This document shows positions 9,094 to 17,371 of a stretch of DNA of 64,000 nucleotides, piece after piece. Position numbers and translations under genes: made by a program. The notes beneath the pieces were generated by a model. It was not told the origin of the DNA. It saw only the letters and a program-made list of their open reading frames with translations, and made no database searches. The stretch lies in contig NZ_CP074441.1 of assembly GCF_018394055.1 (NCBI RefSeq), positions 1,054,001 through 1,118,000 of the forward strand, given 5' to 3'. Positions within the stretch are counted from its first letter, which is position 1, and the number at the start of each line of letters is the position of its first letter. The stretch is from Weissella ceti. GTDB taxonomy: Bacteria > Bacillota > Bacilli > Lactobacillales > Lactobacillaceae.

Positions 9094-9663
9094 TTACTTC
9101 CCATCGTCTCCAAATGAAACTGTTGGGACTGCCTTTTCTTCAGTTGGTGTTTCCAAGAAAGCTTCGGCCTTAAAGTTGTGCACCCCAGCAACGATATTCG
9201 TTGGGAATGTTTCCAGCTTTGTGTCGTAGCTTGAAACTGATGAATTGTACAATTGACGCGCGTATCCAATCTTGTTTTCAGTGTTTGTCAATTCTTCCAT
9301 CAACTTGTTGTATTGTGTTGATGCCTTCAAATCTGGGTATGCTTCCGCAACAGCGAACACACTCTTCAAGCCTGATGACAATTCGTTAGAAAGAGCCATC
9401 ATTTGTTCGTGATCCCCAGCAGGTACTTGTGTCAATTGATTACGCAAAGACACAACCTTTTCCAATGTTCCTTCTTCGAACTTAGCGTATCCCTTAACAG
9501 TTTCTACCAAGTTTGGAATCAAGTCATTACGGCGCTTCAATTGTACATCGATTTGACTCCATGATTCCTTAACGTACATGCGTGACTTAACTAGTCCGTT
9601 GTATGTGTTGATCCACATCATAACGATGATGACTAGTACAGCAATTAAAATCCAAATTAACAT
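9094..9663 (-). CDS. lemA: LemA family protein
   Basis: A 189-aa membrane-anchored protein with one N-terminal helix (residues 1-20, LIWILIAVLVIIVMMW) and a helical bundle carrying the family signatures SWSQIDVQLKRRNDLIPNLV and EEGTLEKVV. Its molecular role is not settled. The ribosome binding site is AAGGAG. It is followed by htpX, with which it is commonly paired. Confidence 0.93.
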   Translation of the reverse strand: MLIWILIAVLVIIVMMWINTYNGLVKSRMYVKESWSQIDVQLKRRNDLIPNLVETVKGYAKFEEGTLEKVVSLRNQLTQVPAGDHEQMMALSNELSSGLKSVFAVAEAYPDLKASTQYNKLMEELTNTENKIGYARQLYNSSVSSYDTKLETFPTNIVAGVHNFKAEAFLETPTEEKAVPTVSFGDDGK

Positions 9664-9688
9664 ATGAATCTCCTTATTTTTGTTAAAT

Positions 9689-9702
9689 AAATAGGCCTAT
9701 TT
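9689..9702. promoter_or_regulatory. 14-bp palindrome between PAP2 gene and lemA
   Basis: AAATAGGCCTATTT is a perfect palindrome lying 26 bp before the lemA ATG and 10 bp after the PAP2 stop. It could be an operator or a small hairpin. No T tract of note follows on the minus strand side. Confidence 0.35.
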
Positions 9703-9711
9703 CAGGATTAC

Positions 9712-10374
9712 TTATTTTACGTGACGGTTCCACCATAGGTGTCCGATTGAAGTTGACAATAGAATTCCAGCAGATCCTAGACAGAACCCAGCTGAAACGT
9801 CTGATAGGTAATGTACACCAAGTGCAACACGTGACCAACAAACTAAAGCAATCATAGCAAAAGCAGTTAGTAATACCAATGTTCCAGTCAACATTGTTAG
9901 ATGAGCAGCACGCATCATGTAAACCATTGTTAACCCTGCAACCAACCAAAAGAACGTGCTTGATAGCATTGCGTGTCCTGATGGGAAACTAAAGCCAATT
10001 TCATTTACCAAGTGGTACGCTGGACGTGGACGTTGGACCAAGTACTTAACTGACAAAGTCCCTACGCCACCAACAAGAAAGAATGTTCCGGCAAACCATT
10101 GTGCCAACGCTTTATCTTGCTTACGCCACATGTATGATGCCATGATAATCACGACAACAGATAGGACAATAAAGTTTCCAAATAGTGAAATAAACTCAGC
10201 GAAATGTGTACGAACCAAGCTACTTCCAGTGAAAATCATATCGTATCCAACAGCATCAATTCTTCCAATAAAGGGTGAATTGTGCCAAACACCCAAAAAC
10301 AAAGTTAGGAAGGCCAAGATCAATAGACCCGCCAACGCAACAAACCATCGACGGTTAGTTTTAGAAAATTCCAT
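9712..10374 (-). CDS. PAP2-family membrane phosphatase
   Basis: A 220-aa integral membrane lipid phosphatase, candidate for phosphatidylglycerophosphate or undecaprenyl-pyrophosphate dephosphorylation. The three PAP2 signatures are present: KYLVQRPRP, SFPSGHAML and SRVALGVHYLSD. About five or six membrane segments are predicted by eye. Start ATG 10374 has AGGTGA upstream; a GTG 9 bp earlier overlaps that site. It contains two cysteines. The substrate cannot be told from sequence. Confidence 0.88.
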   Translation of the reverse strand: MEFSKTNRRWFVALAGLLILAFLTLFLGVWHNSPFIGRIDAVGYDMIFTGSSLVRTHFAEFISLFGNFIVLSVVVIIMASYMWRKQDKALAQWFAGTFFLVGGVGTLSVKYLVQRPRPAYHLVNEIGFSFPSGHAMLSSTFFWLVAGLTMVYMMRAAHLTMLTGTLVLLTAFAMIALVCWSRVALGVHYLSDVSAGFCLGSAGILLSTSIGHLWWNRHVK

Positions 10375-10610
10375 GTAAATCACCTATTCATTTTATTCTA
10401 TAATATTTAAGTTAACGTTATTCGACTTAAATAGCCCTAAAAGACTACTAATATCAACGTTACCAACTTTTTTTATTTCAAGCAAGATAAAATATTTTTT
10501 CTGCATCATTAAGTTAATTTAAATCGCTTTGTATCAGATATATCTTATAAGAAACACCGTATCAAAGCGATATGTGACTCACATAGTCGTAGAACATTTA
10601 TCATCCTTTT

Positions 10611-10656
10611 TGACAAGGAACAGACCTTGTCAGATTTATTGATTGGGGTGTACTAT
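10611..10656 (+). promoter_or_regulatory. Antisense RNA promoter with overlapping inverted repeat
   Basis: A -35 TTGTCA (10627-10632) and -10 TACTAT (10651-10656) are 18 bp apart. A perfect inverted repeat TGACAAGG-N6-CCTTGTCA (10611-10632) overlaps the -35 box and could be an operator. Between the PAP2 start and this promoter (10375-10610) I see only AT-rich sequence with no further feature. Confidence 0.55.
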
Positions 10657-10672
10657 AAAAGGGCAAAGAAAA

Positions 10673-10699
10673 AGCAGCAGGTGTGTCCGCACCTACTGC
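10673..10699 (-). terminator. Terminator of the toxin message
   Basis: On the minus strand GCAGTAGGTG and CACCTGCTGC form a stem with a 6-nt loop, followed by TTTTTCTTT. The toxin message would thus run through the antisense RNA gene before ending. Confidence 0.7.
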
Positions 10700-10700
10700 A

Positions 10701-10713
10701 TCCAAGAATTTAA
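10701..10713 (+). repeat. Direct repeat copy 1 (antitoxin side)
   Basis: TCCAAGAATTTAA is identical to 10914-10926. This copy lies within the predicted antisense RNA. Confidence 0.7.
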
Positions 10714-10732
10714 GTGTGATTTGTGTAACCGA

Positions 10733-10903
10733 CTACTCTTCTGAGTAGTCGGTTTTCTTTTTCCTCTGTAGTCCTGACCTCCGTATAAAATCAGCCGTCG
10801 CTACTTTTATACAGAACGTTCCCAAAGCAAAAAGAATCATTGAACTAGCCATTGCACATTCAATTATCACTTTTACACTTAAAGATCCTTTCCATTTATT
10901 CAT
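10733..10903 (-). CDS. Small hydrophobic peptide, putative type I toxin
   Basis: A 56-aa peptide with one membrane helix (about residues 11-36, VIIECAMASSMILFALGTF), a basic stretch (RRSGLQRKKK) and an acidic tail. This layout fits holin-like or TxpA-type membrane toxins. Start ATG 10903 follows GGAGGTG at 8 nt; the frame extends upstream without another good site. The 5' leader holds a hairpin AACCTAT / ATAGGTT (about 10961-10985). The message has its own terminator at 10673-10699, and the antisense RNA terminator overlaps the last seven codons. Family assignment is by layout, not by homology. Confidence 0.6.
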   Translation of the reverse strand: MNKWKGSLSVKVIIECAMASSMILFALGTFCIKVATADFIRRSGLQRKKKTDYSEE

Positions 10904-10913
10904 GTTCTTCACC

Positions 10914-10926
10914 TCCAAGAATTTAA
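10914..10926 (+). repeat. Direct repeat copy 2 (toxin ribosome binding site)
   Basis: TCCAAGAATTTAA on the plus strand, so the toxin message reads TTAAATTCTTGGA and runs directly into its GGAGGTG site. Pairing with copy 1 of the antisense RNA would cover part of the Shine-Dalgarno sequence. Confidence 0.7.
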
Positions 10927-11217
10927 TGAACGAGAGATGTGGACACTCAAAATGGTCTAAACCTATTTCTTGGCATGATAGGTTACAGTTGTAAACTGCC
11001 CTACCACATGACTTAATATACTGTGTTTTGTATCCCAACGCTATCGCTAAAACTGCACGAAATCATGAGTAAAATCATACACCTATGTCATCATGTTTAC
11101 ACTGATTTGATTTTCATAATACGGTCAATATAAGTTCAGATATTGTGTATTCCGATTCTGAATTTTCGTGATTCTCTCTGTTTAATTTTTCTATCTTTAT
11201 CAAAATTAAAATACAAA

Positions 11218-11262
11218 AAAGTCTAAGGTTGATCATGATCTCTGACCTCCTTAGACTCTTTA
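11218..11262 (-). terminator. Terminator of the 110-aa gene
   Basis: The arms GTCTAAGG and CCTTAGAC with T or A runs on both sides. It can serve both strands; the 110-aa membrane protein gene ends 56 bp away. The rest of the gap 10904-11317 holds the toxin leader and no other supported feature. Confidence 0.7.
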
Positions 11263-11317
11263 TTTATTTTTCATCTCGCTTATAAGACGACGTATATTGC
11301 TTAAGAGATATACTCTG

Positions 11318-11650
11318 TTAATTATTTTTATTGCGTTGTAGTTCACGAACTTGCATGTGTACGTCTTTGTTCCCACGATCCATGACTTTAATTTCGTTCA
11401 CGTGTTGAACAGCAACATATGCCCCTACCAAAAGACCGACAATAATCATTACCCAAGCTAATACCATTTTTTCAAAACGAACCGCTAACCACCCTAGCAC
11501 AATTACGACAAGTGTTAGAATCGTCAACAGATACATCGTGTAATGGGCATTTGATCCAAGTGAATCTTGGTAAAAGAACACCTCTGATGTCCCCAATACA
11601 ATCAGTAGTGTGTACATGATGAACAAAATTCCTGTACTCAATTTCTTCAT
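11318..11650 (-). CDS. Hypothetical membrane protein, three helices
   Basis: A 110-aa protein with membrane segments at about residues 7-26, 38-58 and 64-85, then a hydrophilic tail (MDRGNKDVHMQVRELQRNKNN). The ribosome binding site is AGGAG. I do not recognise a family. It stands alone between terminators. Confidence 0.65.
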   Translation of the reverse strand: MKKLSTGILFIMYTLLIVLGTSEVFFYQDSLGSNAHYTMYLLTILTLVVIVLGWLAVRFEKMVLAWVMIIVGLLVGAYVAVQHVNEIKVMDRGNKDVHMQVRELQRNKNN

Positions 11651-11958
11651 TTTTACAATTCTCCTATTCCGATAACAATTATCTACTTTGTAATCCTTTT
11701 AACCCTCATCTATTTAATTTACCATTTTATTGGTCGACGATTTATTTCAACCTTTTCAATAGAACACATCATTTTAAATTAAAACGCACTTACATGCTTT
11801 TAGCCTTTATATGAACTATCCTCGATCACCTTACAGATTTAATAAACAAAAAATAAAACGCGATAATTTCTCACACCCGAGAACGTTATCGCGTTTTTTA
11901 TATGTACAACAAGACATCATATTTCTTACTCATTGATAAGAGAATCGTTGTCTTAATC
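11651..11958. other. Intergenic stretch
   Basis: AT-rich region between the 110-aa gene start and the XRE gene end. The only feature I can support is the terminator at 11856-11899. Confidence 0.5.
11856..11899 (-). terminator. Terminator of the XRE-family gene
   Basis: The arms AAACGCGATAA and TTATCGCGTTT with a 19-nt loop and A/T tracts on both sides. It lies downstream of the 223-aa regulator on the minus strand. Confidence 0.75.
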
Positions 11959-12630
11959 TTAGTTCGCATTAAGTGATTTTTCAATTGCTACCCAAGTTTC
12001 ATCTGAAATAACTTGGCCATTTGCAACCATTAAGTCATTACGATCAGCGCGATTAACAATCGCCATCAAATCAATTGGTTCATTTTGTTTTGTATCGATG
12101 TTAAGACGCTTTTCAATTTCGTTCTTAATTAATGCAAAAGTTGCAATTTGATAATCACGATACTTTTCCTGTACGAAATCACTATCTGGTTGATCTAAAT
12201 AGCCAAAAGGAATTTTAACCACGCTTTGGACACGCCAATTTGCATCCCCTTTCTTTGTTTTCAAACCAGCTGGTACACGATGATATTCAATCGTTACGAC
12301 CGCACTAGCATCCAACGTGTTTGATGCATCTCCAGTTACCTTAACTGTTTGATATTCATCCCAACGAATTTTATTTGGATTACTCAAGTCAAACGGTTCT
12401 GCTGTAATGTCTGTTTCAAATTCAATTAATTCTTCTTCAGGCGCATCATATAAAAGCACATTCGTCGGCACATTTAACGCCTTAGCGACTTGTGCAATTG
12501 TTTCAAATTTGGGATTTCCTGTACGCCAACGGTACAGTGTCTTTTCACTCAAGCCAGCTTTCAGTGCAAGTTGGCTTAGTGACAAGCCTTGCAAATCCGC
12601 CAACTGCTTTGTTCTCATAAAAATATCCAT
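11959..12630 (-). CDS. XRE-family regulator with unknown C-terminal domain
   Basis: A 223-aa protein. Residues 1-60 form a helix-turn-helix of the Cro/C1 type (LSLSQLALKAGLSEKTLYRW). About 150 aa with no recognised family follow, including IRWDEYQTVKVTGDAS and a C-terminal helical part. The ribosome binding site AAGGAG precedes ATG 12630. The gene is flanked by terminators and has no phage genes nearby, so it looks like a chromosomal regulator. Confidence 0.75.
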   Translation of the reverse strand: MDIFMRTKQLADLQGLSLSQLALKAGLSEKTLYRWRTGNPKFETIAQVAKALNVPTNVLLYDAPEEELIEFETDITAEPFDLSNPNKIRWDEYQTVKVTGDASNTLDASAVVTIEYHRVPAGLKTKKGDANWRVQSVVKIPFGYLDQPDSDFVQEKYRDYQIATFALIKNEIEKRLNIDTKQNEPIDLMAIVNRADRNDLMVANGQVISDETWVAIEKSLNAN

Positions 12631-12691
12631 CGTGGTCTCCTTAGCCTATTTCCACTAATCGTCAGTAGCTTATAATGCACATCTTTTTCCC

Positions 12692-12720
12692 AAAAAAACA
12701 CCAACGTCAGTTGATGTTTT
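12692..12720 (-). terminator. Terminator of pgm
   Basis: On the minus strand AAACATCAAC and GTTGGTGTTT pair around TGAC, followed by a run of T. Confidence 0.8.
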
Positions 12721-12731
12721 GAGGTTAATTA

Positions 12732-14459
12732 TTATAGGTTTGTGTATTCAGCAATAGTTGCTTGAATAGCAGCCAATTCTTCTTCAGCCGCAGCTTGCGT
12801 GTTACCCTTTGTTCCAACGTAGAACTTAATCTTAGGTTCAGTTCCTGAAGGACGTACAGCAACCCAGCTACCGTCGATTAATTGGTACTTCACAACGTTA
12901 GCCTTTGGCAAGTCCAATGGTGTACTGATTTGTGTTGAAACTTGTGTGACTGTTTGCGCAGCAAAGTCTTCAACACGTTCAACTGGCACTCCACCAAATT
13001 CAGTAGGTGCTTCCGCACGGAACTTAGCCATCAACGCATTAATCTTGTCAGCCCCATCAATTCCGCTGAATGTTAGTGACTTCGTGTCTTCAACAAAGTA
13101 ACCATAGTTTGCAAACAATTCTTGTAGCCCATCAAAGACTGTCTTACCTTGTGCCTTGTAGTAAGCGGCAACTTCAGCAAACAAGACAGTTGCTTGAACT
13201 GAATCCTTGTCACGAACGAAAGGCTTAACTAGGTAACCATATGATTCTTCAAATCCATACAAGAATGTACGACTGTTATCATCTTCGAATTGTTGAATCT
13301 TTTCAGCAATATACTTGAATCCAGTCAAGACATTCAACATTTCAACATTGTAGTGATCCGCAATAGCAGTTGCAAATTCTGATGACACAATTGACTTCAC
13401 AACTGCACCGTTTGCTGGCAAACGATCGGCATCAGCCAGAGCAGTCAAAATATAGTTCAATGTGACAGCCGCAATTTGGTTTCCACTCAATAGTACGTAC
13501 TCACCATCAGGTTGGCGAACTGCCACACCCATACGGTCAGCGTCTGGATCAACACCAATGACAACATCCGCGTTTTCCTTCTTGGCCAATTCAATTCCCA
13601 TAGCCAAAGCCTTTGGGTCTTCTGGGTTTGGCAATTCAACTGTTGGGAAATCACCGTTTGGCGCCATTTGTTCTGGCACCATGATTACGTTTGTGAATCC
13701 TGCTTGTTCTAGCGCTGGTCCTGCTACCTTAGCACCAGTTCCGTGCAATGGTGAGTAAACCAACTTCATGTCAGCCCCTTCCGCAGCAATCAACTTCTTG
13801 TTGATTGAAACTGTGGCTACTTCAGCCAAGTAAGCTGCGTCAACATCTGCACCAATCATTGTTAACAATGGGTTTTCATCAAATGTTGCATCGTCGGCAA
13901 CAGGTACTTCAAACATATCAGCTTCACGAATTGAAGCAGTAATGATGTCTGATTCTGCAGGTGGCATTTGACCACCATCTGTACCATAAATCTTGTATCC
14001 GTTGTACGCCTTTGGGTTGTGTGATGCTGTCAACATGATCCCAGCATATGCCCCTAGATGACGAACTGCAAATGACAATTCTGGTGTTGGACGCAATTCA
14101 TCAAACAAGTATACCTTGATATTGTGCGCAACCAATACACGGGCTGCTTCACGCGCAAAGCGTGCTGAATTATGACGTGAGTCGTATGAAATCGCAACAC
14201 CTTGTTCCTTAATGTCATCACCTTGTTGGTCCATCAAACGCGCCAATCCTTCAGTTGCTTGGCGGATTGTGTAGATGTTCATACGGTTGATTCCGGCTCC
14301 CATAATACCACGCATACCAGCTGTCCCAAATGATAGTGCTTGGTAAAATGCATCTTCGGCCAACTTTTCATCCCCGGCCAATTGAGCCATTTCTGTTTGC
14401 AAATCTTCTGGTAGGTTTTCACGTTCTGCCCAAACTTGATAATTTTCTTGCCAACTCAT
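12732..14459 (-). CDS. pgcA: Alpha-phosphoglucomutase
   Basis: A 575-aa cytoplasmic enzyme interconverting glucose 1-phosphate and glucose 6-phosphate, feeding nucleotide sugar and polysaccharide synthesis. Motifs are the phosphoserine loop TASHNPKAYNGYK, the metal loop GVDPDADRMG, the sugar-specificity loop FEESYGYL and the phosphate-binding RPSGTEPKIKFY. Length fits the PgcA/YhxB branch of the hexosephosphate mutases. Its neighbour glf, transcribed ahead of it, also serves cell surface sugar metabolism. Confidence 0.93.
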   Translation of the reverse strand: MSWQENYQVWAERENLPEDLQTEMAQLAGDEKLAEDAFYQALSFGTAGMRGIMGAGINRMNIYTIRQATEGLARLMDQQGDDIKEQGVAISYDSRHNSARFAREAARVLVAHNIKVYLFDELRPTPELSFAVRHLGAYAGIMLTASHNPKAYNGYKIYGTDGGQMPPAESDIITASIREADMFEVPVADDATFDENPLLTMIGADVDAAYLAEVATVSINKKLIAAEGADMKLVYSPLHGTGAKVAGPALEQAGFTNVIMVPEQMAPNGDFPTVELPNPEDPKALAMGIELAKKENADVVIGVDPDADRMGVAVRQPDGEYVLLSGNQIAAVTLNYILTALADADRLPANGAVVKSIVSSEFATAIADHYNVEMLNVLTGFKYIAEKIQQFEDDNSRTFLYGFEESYGYLVKPFVRDKDSVQATVLFAEVAAYYKAQGKTVFDGLQELFANYGYFVEDTKSLTFSGIDGADKINALMAKFRAEAPTEFGGVPVERVEDFAAQTVTQVSTQISTPLDLPKANVVKYQLIDGSWVAVRPSGTEPKIKFYVGTKGNTQAAAEEELAAIQATIAEYTNL

Positions 14460-14498
14460 AATATTTCTCCCTTTTATTTGTTTCCTAAAATTTTGTAA

Positions 14499-15662
14499 TT
14501 ACTTCATAAAATCATGATCTACTGCTAGGTCAAACTCTGTACGAACAGTGTTTAACGCTGAATGGATAACTTGATCCATGTCGAAGTAACGATATTGTCC
14601 CAATCGTCCGCCAAACAAAACCTTGTCAGATAGCTGACGCGCTGCCTTCGCATATTCCTTATAAACGTTCATATTACGATCGTCATTCACTGGATAATAC
14701 GCTTCTTCGTTGCGGTTCCATTCTTTAGGATATTCGCGTGTAATCACTGAGTATCCTTCATCAGACAATCCATCAAAATGTTTCCATTCCATAATACGTG
14801 TGTACGGTGTTTCAGCATCTGTATAGTTAATAACCGCATTACCTTGCACATTATCAACCTCATGTACTTCAGTTTTAAATTCAAGTGAGCGGTATTCCAA
14901 TTCGCCGAATTCATACTTGAAGAATTGATCAATCATTCCTGTATATACGATTCGTGGGAATTCAGCCAAATAAGCTTCTTGATTAGTGAAGAAATCTGTA
15001 TTTACTTGCACATCAATTAGTGGATGATCTAATAATTGATCAAAGATTTGTGTATATCCACCAATCGGAATTCCTTGATAACGATGATTAAAGTAATTGT
15101 TATCGTAGATAAAACGAACTGGTAGACGCTTGATAATAAACGCCGGCAATTCAGTCGCTTTACGTCCCCATTGCTTTTCAGTGTATCCTTTAATCAACTT
15201 TTCGTAGATATCGGTTCCAATCAAAGAAATGGCTTGATCTTCCAGGTTACGTGGTTCACGATCACCCATGGCTCCTAGCGCAGCTTGACGTTGTTCTTCA
15301 ATCTTCGCTTGTGCTTCGGCAGGGGTCTTTGTGCCCCACATTTCATAGAATGTGTTCATGTTGAAAGGTAGGTTATATAGTTCACCCTTATAGTTTGCAA
15401 TCACTTGGTTTTGATACCCATTAAATGGTGCAAATTGACGGATGTAATCCCACACTTCTTTATTATCTGTATGGAAAATGTGTGCGCCATAATCGTGCAC
15501 CGTTACACCGTGATCAGTGTGTGTATACATGTTTCCACCGACGTGTTCACGCTTTTCAATGACTAAGACACGCTTATTTTGTTTTGCGGCTTCGTGTGCG
15601 AAAATGGCACCAAATGGTCCAGCTCCGACAACTAAATAATCATATTCTTTGTTATTTAACAT
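14499..15662 (-). CDS. glf: UDP-galactopyranose mutase
   Basis: A 387-aa flavoenzyme converting UDP-galactopyranose to UDP-galactofuranose for surface polysaccharides. The FAD motif VVGAGPFGAIFAHEA lies near residues 11-25 and is followed by the family stretches GGNMYTH, DYGAHIFHT and YPVNDDRN. Start ATG 15662 matches the family N-terminus (NNKEYDYLVVGAG); the ribosome binding site is weak (TGGGAAA). It contains no cysteine. pgcA follows 39 bp downstream. Confidence 0.93.
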   Translation of the reverse strand: MLNNKEYDYLVVGAGPFGAIFAHEAAKQNKRVLVIEKREHVGGNMYTHTDHGVTVHDYGAHIFHTDNKEVWDYIRQFAPFNGYQNQVIANYKGELYNLPFNMNTFYEMWGTKTPAEAQAKIEEQRQAALGAMGDREPRNLEDQAISLIGTDIYEKLIKGYTEKQWGRKATELPAFIIKRLPVRFIYDNNYFNHRYQGIPIGGYTQIFDQLLDHPLIDVQVNTDFFTNQEAYLAEFPRIVYTGMIDQFFKYEFGELEYRSLEFKTEVHEVDNVQGNAVINYTDAETPYTRIMEWKHFDGLSDEGYSVITREYPKEWNRNEEAYYPVNDDRNMNVYKEYAKAARQLSDKVLFGGRLGQYRYFDMDQVIHSALNTVRTEFDLAVDHDFMK

Positions 15663-15756
15663 AGTTTTCCCATTCTTAGTACGATTATCGACGATATTCG
15701 TCGATGCCAATTTCACTATTACCAATAGTATATAACATTCTATAAGTGATACCAAA

Positions 15757-15791
15757 CAAAAAAGACTGCGTTTTCATTCGCAGTCTTTTCA
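15757..15791 (-). terminator. Terminator of purB
   Basis: The stem AAAAGACTGCG / CGCAGTCTTTT with a short loop, between purB and glf. Confidence 0.85.
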
Positions 15792-15796
15792 AATTA

Positions 15797-17092
15797 TTAA
15801 ATTAAGTTCAAGCGGGCAAAAATATCGTCCACATGCTTCAAGTGCCAGTTGTAATCAAAGGCTTCATCGATTTCATCTTGAGTCAGACGTTCAGTGATTG
15901 TGTCGTTTGCTTCGACCAAATCCTTGAATTGTAGTTGTTCGTCCCATGAACGTGCAGTCAACGGTTGGACCGTATCGTATGCGCCTTCACGTGACATACC
16001 CTTATCAACCAACTTCAACAACAAACGTTGTGAGTAGATCAATCCATAAGTACGATCCATGTTGGCACGCATTGTGTCAGGGAATACTTGTAAGTTGTTC
16101 AAAATGTTTGTCATACGGTTCAACATGTAGTCCAAGACACTTGTTGCATCTGGCAAAATGATACGTTCAGCACTTGAGTGTGAAATATCACGTTCGTGCC
16201 ACAATGGGACGTTTTCCATTGCAGTTACTGAGTAACCACGTAGGACACGTGACAATCCAACCACGTTTTCTGAACCGATTGGATTACGCTTGTGTGGCAT
16301 TGCTGATGATCCCTTTTGTCCACCAGCAAAACCTTCTTCAACTTCATGAATTTCTGAACGTTGTAGTCCACGAATTTCAACGGCCAATTCTTCAATTGTT
16401 GTTCCGATAACGGCAATTGTTGATAGGTAGTCAGCATGTAGGTCACGAGGCAAGACTTGTGAACCAATTGGTTCTGGTGTCAAACCAAGTTCAGCCATCG
16501 CAACTTCTTCAACGTGTGGTGGCACATTGGCAAATGTTCCCACAGCACCAGACAACTTACCAGTTTCAACTGAATTAGCAACACGTTCAAAACGTTCAAT
16601 GTTACGAACAGCTGCTTGGTAGAAACGAGCCATTACCAAACCAAATGTTGTTGGTTCAGCGTGCACACCGTGTGTACGTCCCATCATTACAGTGTCCTTG
16701 TAGGCCAAAGCAATCTTTGCCAATGCATCACGGTATGCAACAAGGTCAGCCTTGATGATGTCGTTAGCTTGACGCAAACGTAGCGCTTGTGCAGTGTCAA
16801 CAACGTCAGTTGATGTCAAACCATAGTGAATCCACTTACGTTCGTCACCCAATGATTCAGAGACGTTACGTGTAAAGGCCACAACATCATGACGTGTTTC
16901 GGCTTCAATTTCTGCAATACGTTCTGCATCAAACTTTGCATTTTCACGAATTTTGATCAAATCAGCTTCGGGAATCATACCTTCAACAACCCAACCGGCT
17001 GTTACTGCGATTTCAACATCTAACCAACTTTGGTATTGGTTTTCTTGAGACCATACTGCGCGCATGGCTGGTCGTGTATAACGTTCAATCAT
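15797..17092 (-). CDS. purB: Adenylosuccinate lyase
   Basis: A 431-aa enzyme of purine synthesis that cleaves SAICAR and adenylosuccinate, releasing fumarate. The signature [16 protein letters not shown], the catalytic histidine region TSTDVVDT and [15 protein letters not shown] are present. Length is standard for Firmicutes. It stands alone with a terminator; no other pur gene is near. Confidence 0.96.
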   Translation of the reverse strand: MIERYTRPAMRAVWSQENQYQSWLDVEIAVTAGWVVEGMIPEADLIKIRENAKFDAERIAEIEAETRHDVVAFTRNVSESLGDERKWIHYGLTSTDVVDTAQALRLRQANDIIKADLVAYRDALAKIALAYKDTVMMGRTHGVHAEPTTFGLVMARFYQAAVRNIERFERVANSVETGKLSGAVGTFANVPPHVEEVAMAELGLTPEPIGSQVLPRDLHADYLSTIAVIGTTIEELAVEIRGLQRSEIHEVEEGFAGGQKGSSAMPHKRNPIGSENVVGLSRVLRGYSVTAMENVPLWHERDISHSSAERIILPDATSVLDYMLNRMTNILNNLQVFPDTMRANMDRTYGLIYSQRLLLKLVDKGMSREGAYDTVQPLTARSWDEQLQFKDLVEANDTITERLTQDEIDEAFDYNWHLKHVDDIFARLNLI

Positions 17093-17294
17093 CCTTAATC
17101 ACCTGTCTCTTTCAAAATACGAACATTCTTTATTGATAAACATAATTATACACGCTTTCTACGTTAATGAATAGGTTAAACGATTAACTTTTGCAATAAA
17201 ACCGAATTTAATCTGAAATTAAATCTTTTCTATGACCTCAAAACACGAACATTCTATTTTTTTGTTTTGTTTAATTAAAACGGCGCCACCACAT

Positions 17295-17331
17295 TGTAAA
17301 CGTTTACATTTTAAGTAAGTTTATCTATTAT
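17295..17331 (+). promoter_or_regulatory. Promoter with overlapping CcpA cre site
   Basis: TGTAAACGTTTACA (17295-17308) is a perfect cre palindrome. It overlaps the -35 TTTACA (17303-17308), which stands 17 bp from the -10 TATTAT (17326-17331). This layout predicts repression by CcpA when preferred sugars are present. Confidence 0.75.
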
Positions 17332-17371
17332 TAATATGTATAGCCCTATAAAACACTAGGAGGAACAACAA

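Larger units (their letters stand above)
10663..10763 (+). ncRNA. Putative antisense RNA (type I antitoxin)
   Basis: A roughly 100-nt RNA is predicted from the promoter at 10627-10656 to a strong terminator (CCGACTACTC, loop TTCT, GAGTAGTCGG, then T-rich, 10729-10763). It is complementary to the whole 3' end of the convergent toxin message and ends inside the last codons of the toxin gene. It also carries TCCAAGAATTTAA (10701-10713), a copy of 10914-10926 next to the toxin ribosome binding site. It could therefore pair there as well and block translation. Architecture resembles TxpA/RatA and Fst-type systems. Transcription is inferred. Confidence 0.6.

Noticed and set aside
11114-11236. A 40-codon minus-strand frame starting ATG with AGGAGG upstream, hydrophobic at its start
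   Set aside because: Start and ribosome binding site lie in the loop and stem of a strong terminator, and the translated tail looks random. More likely chance.
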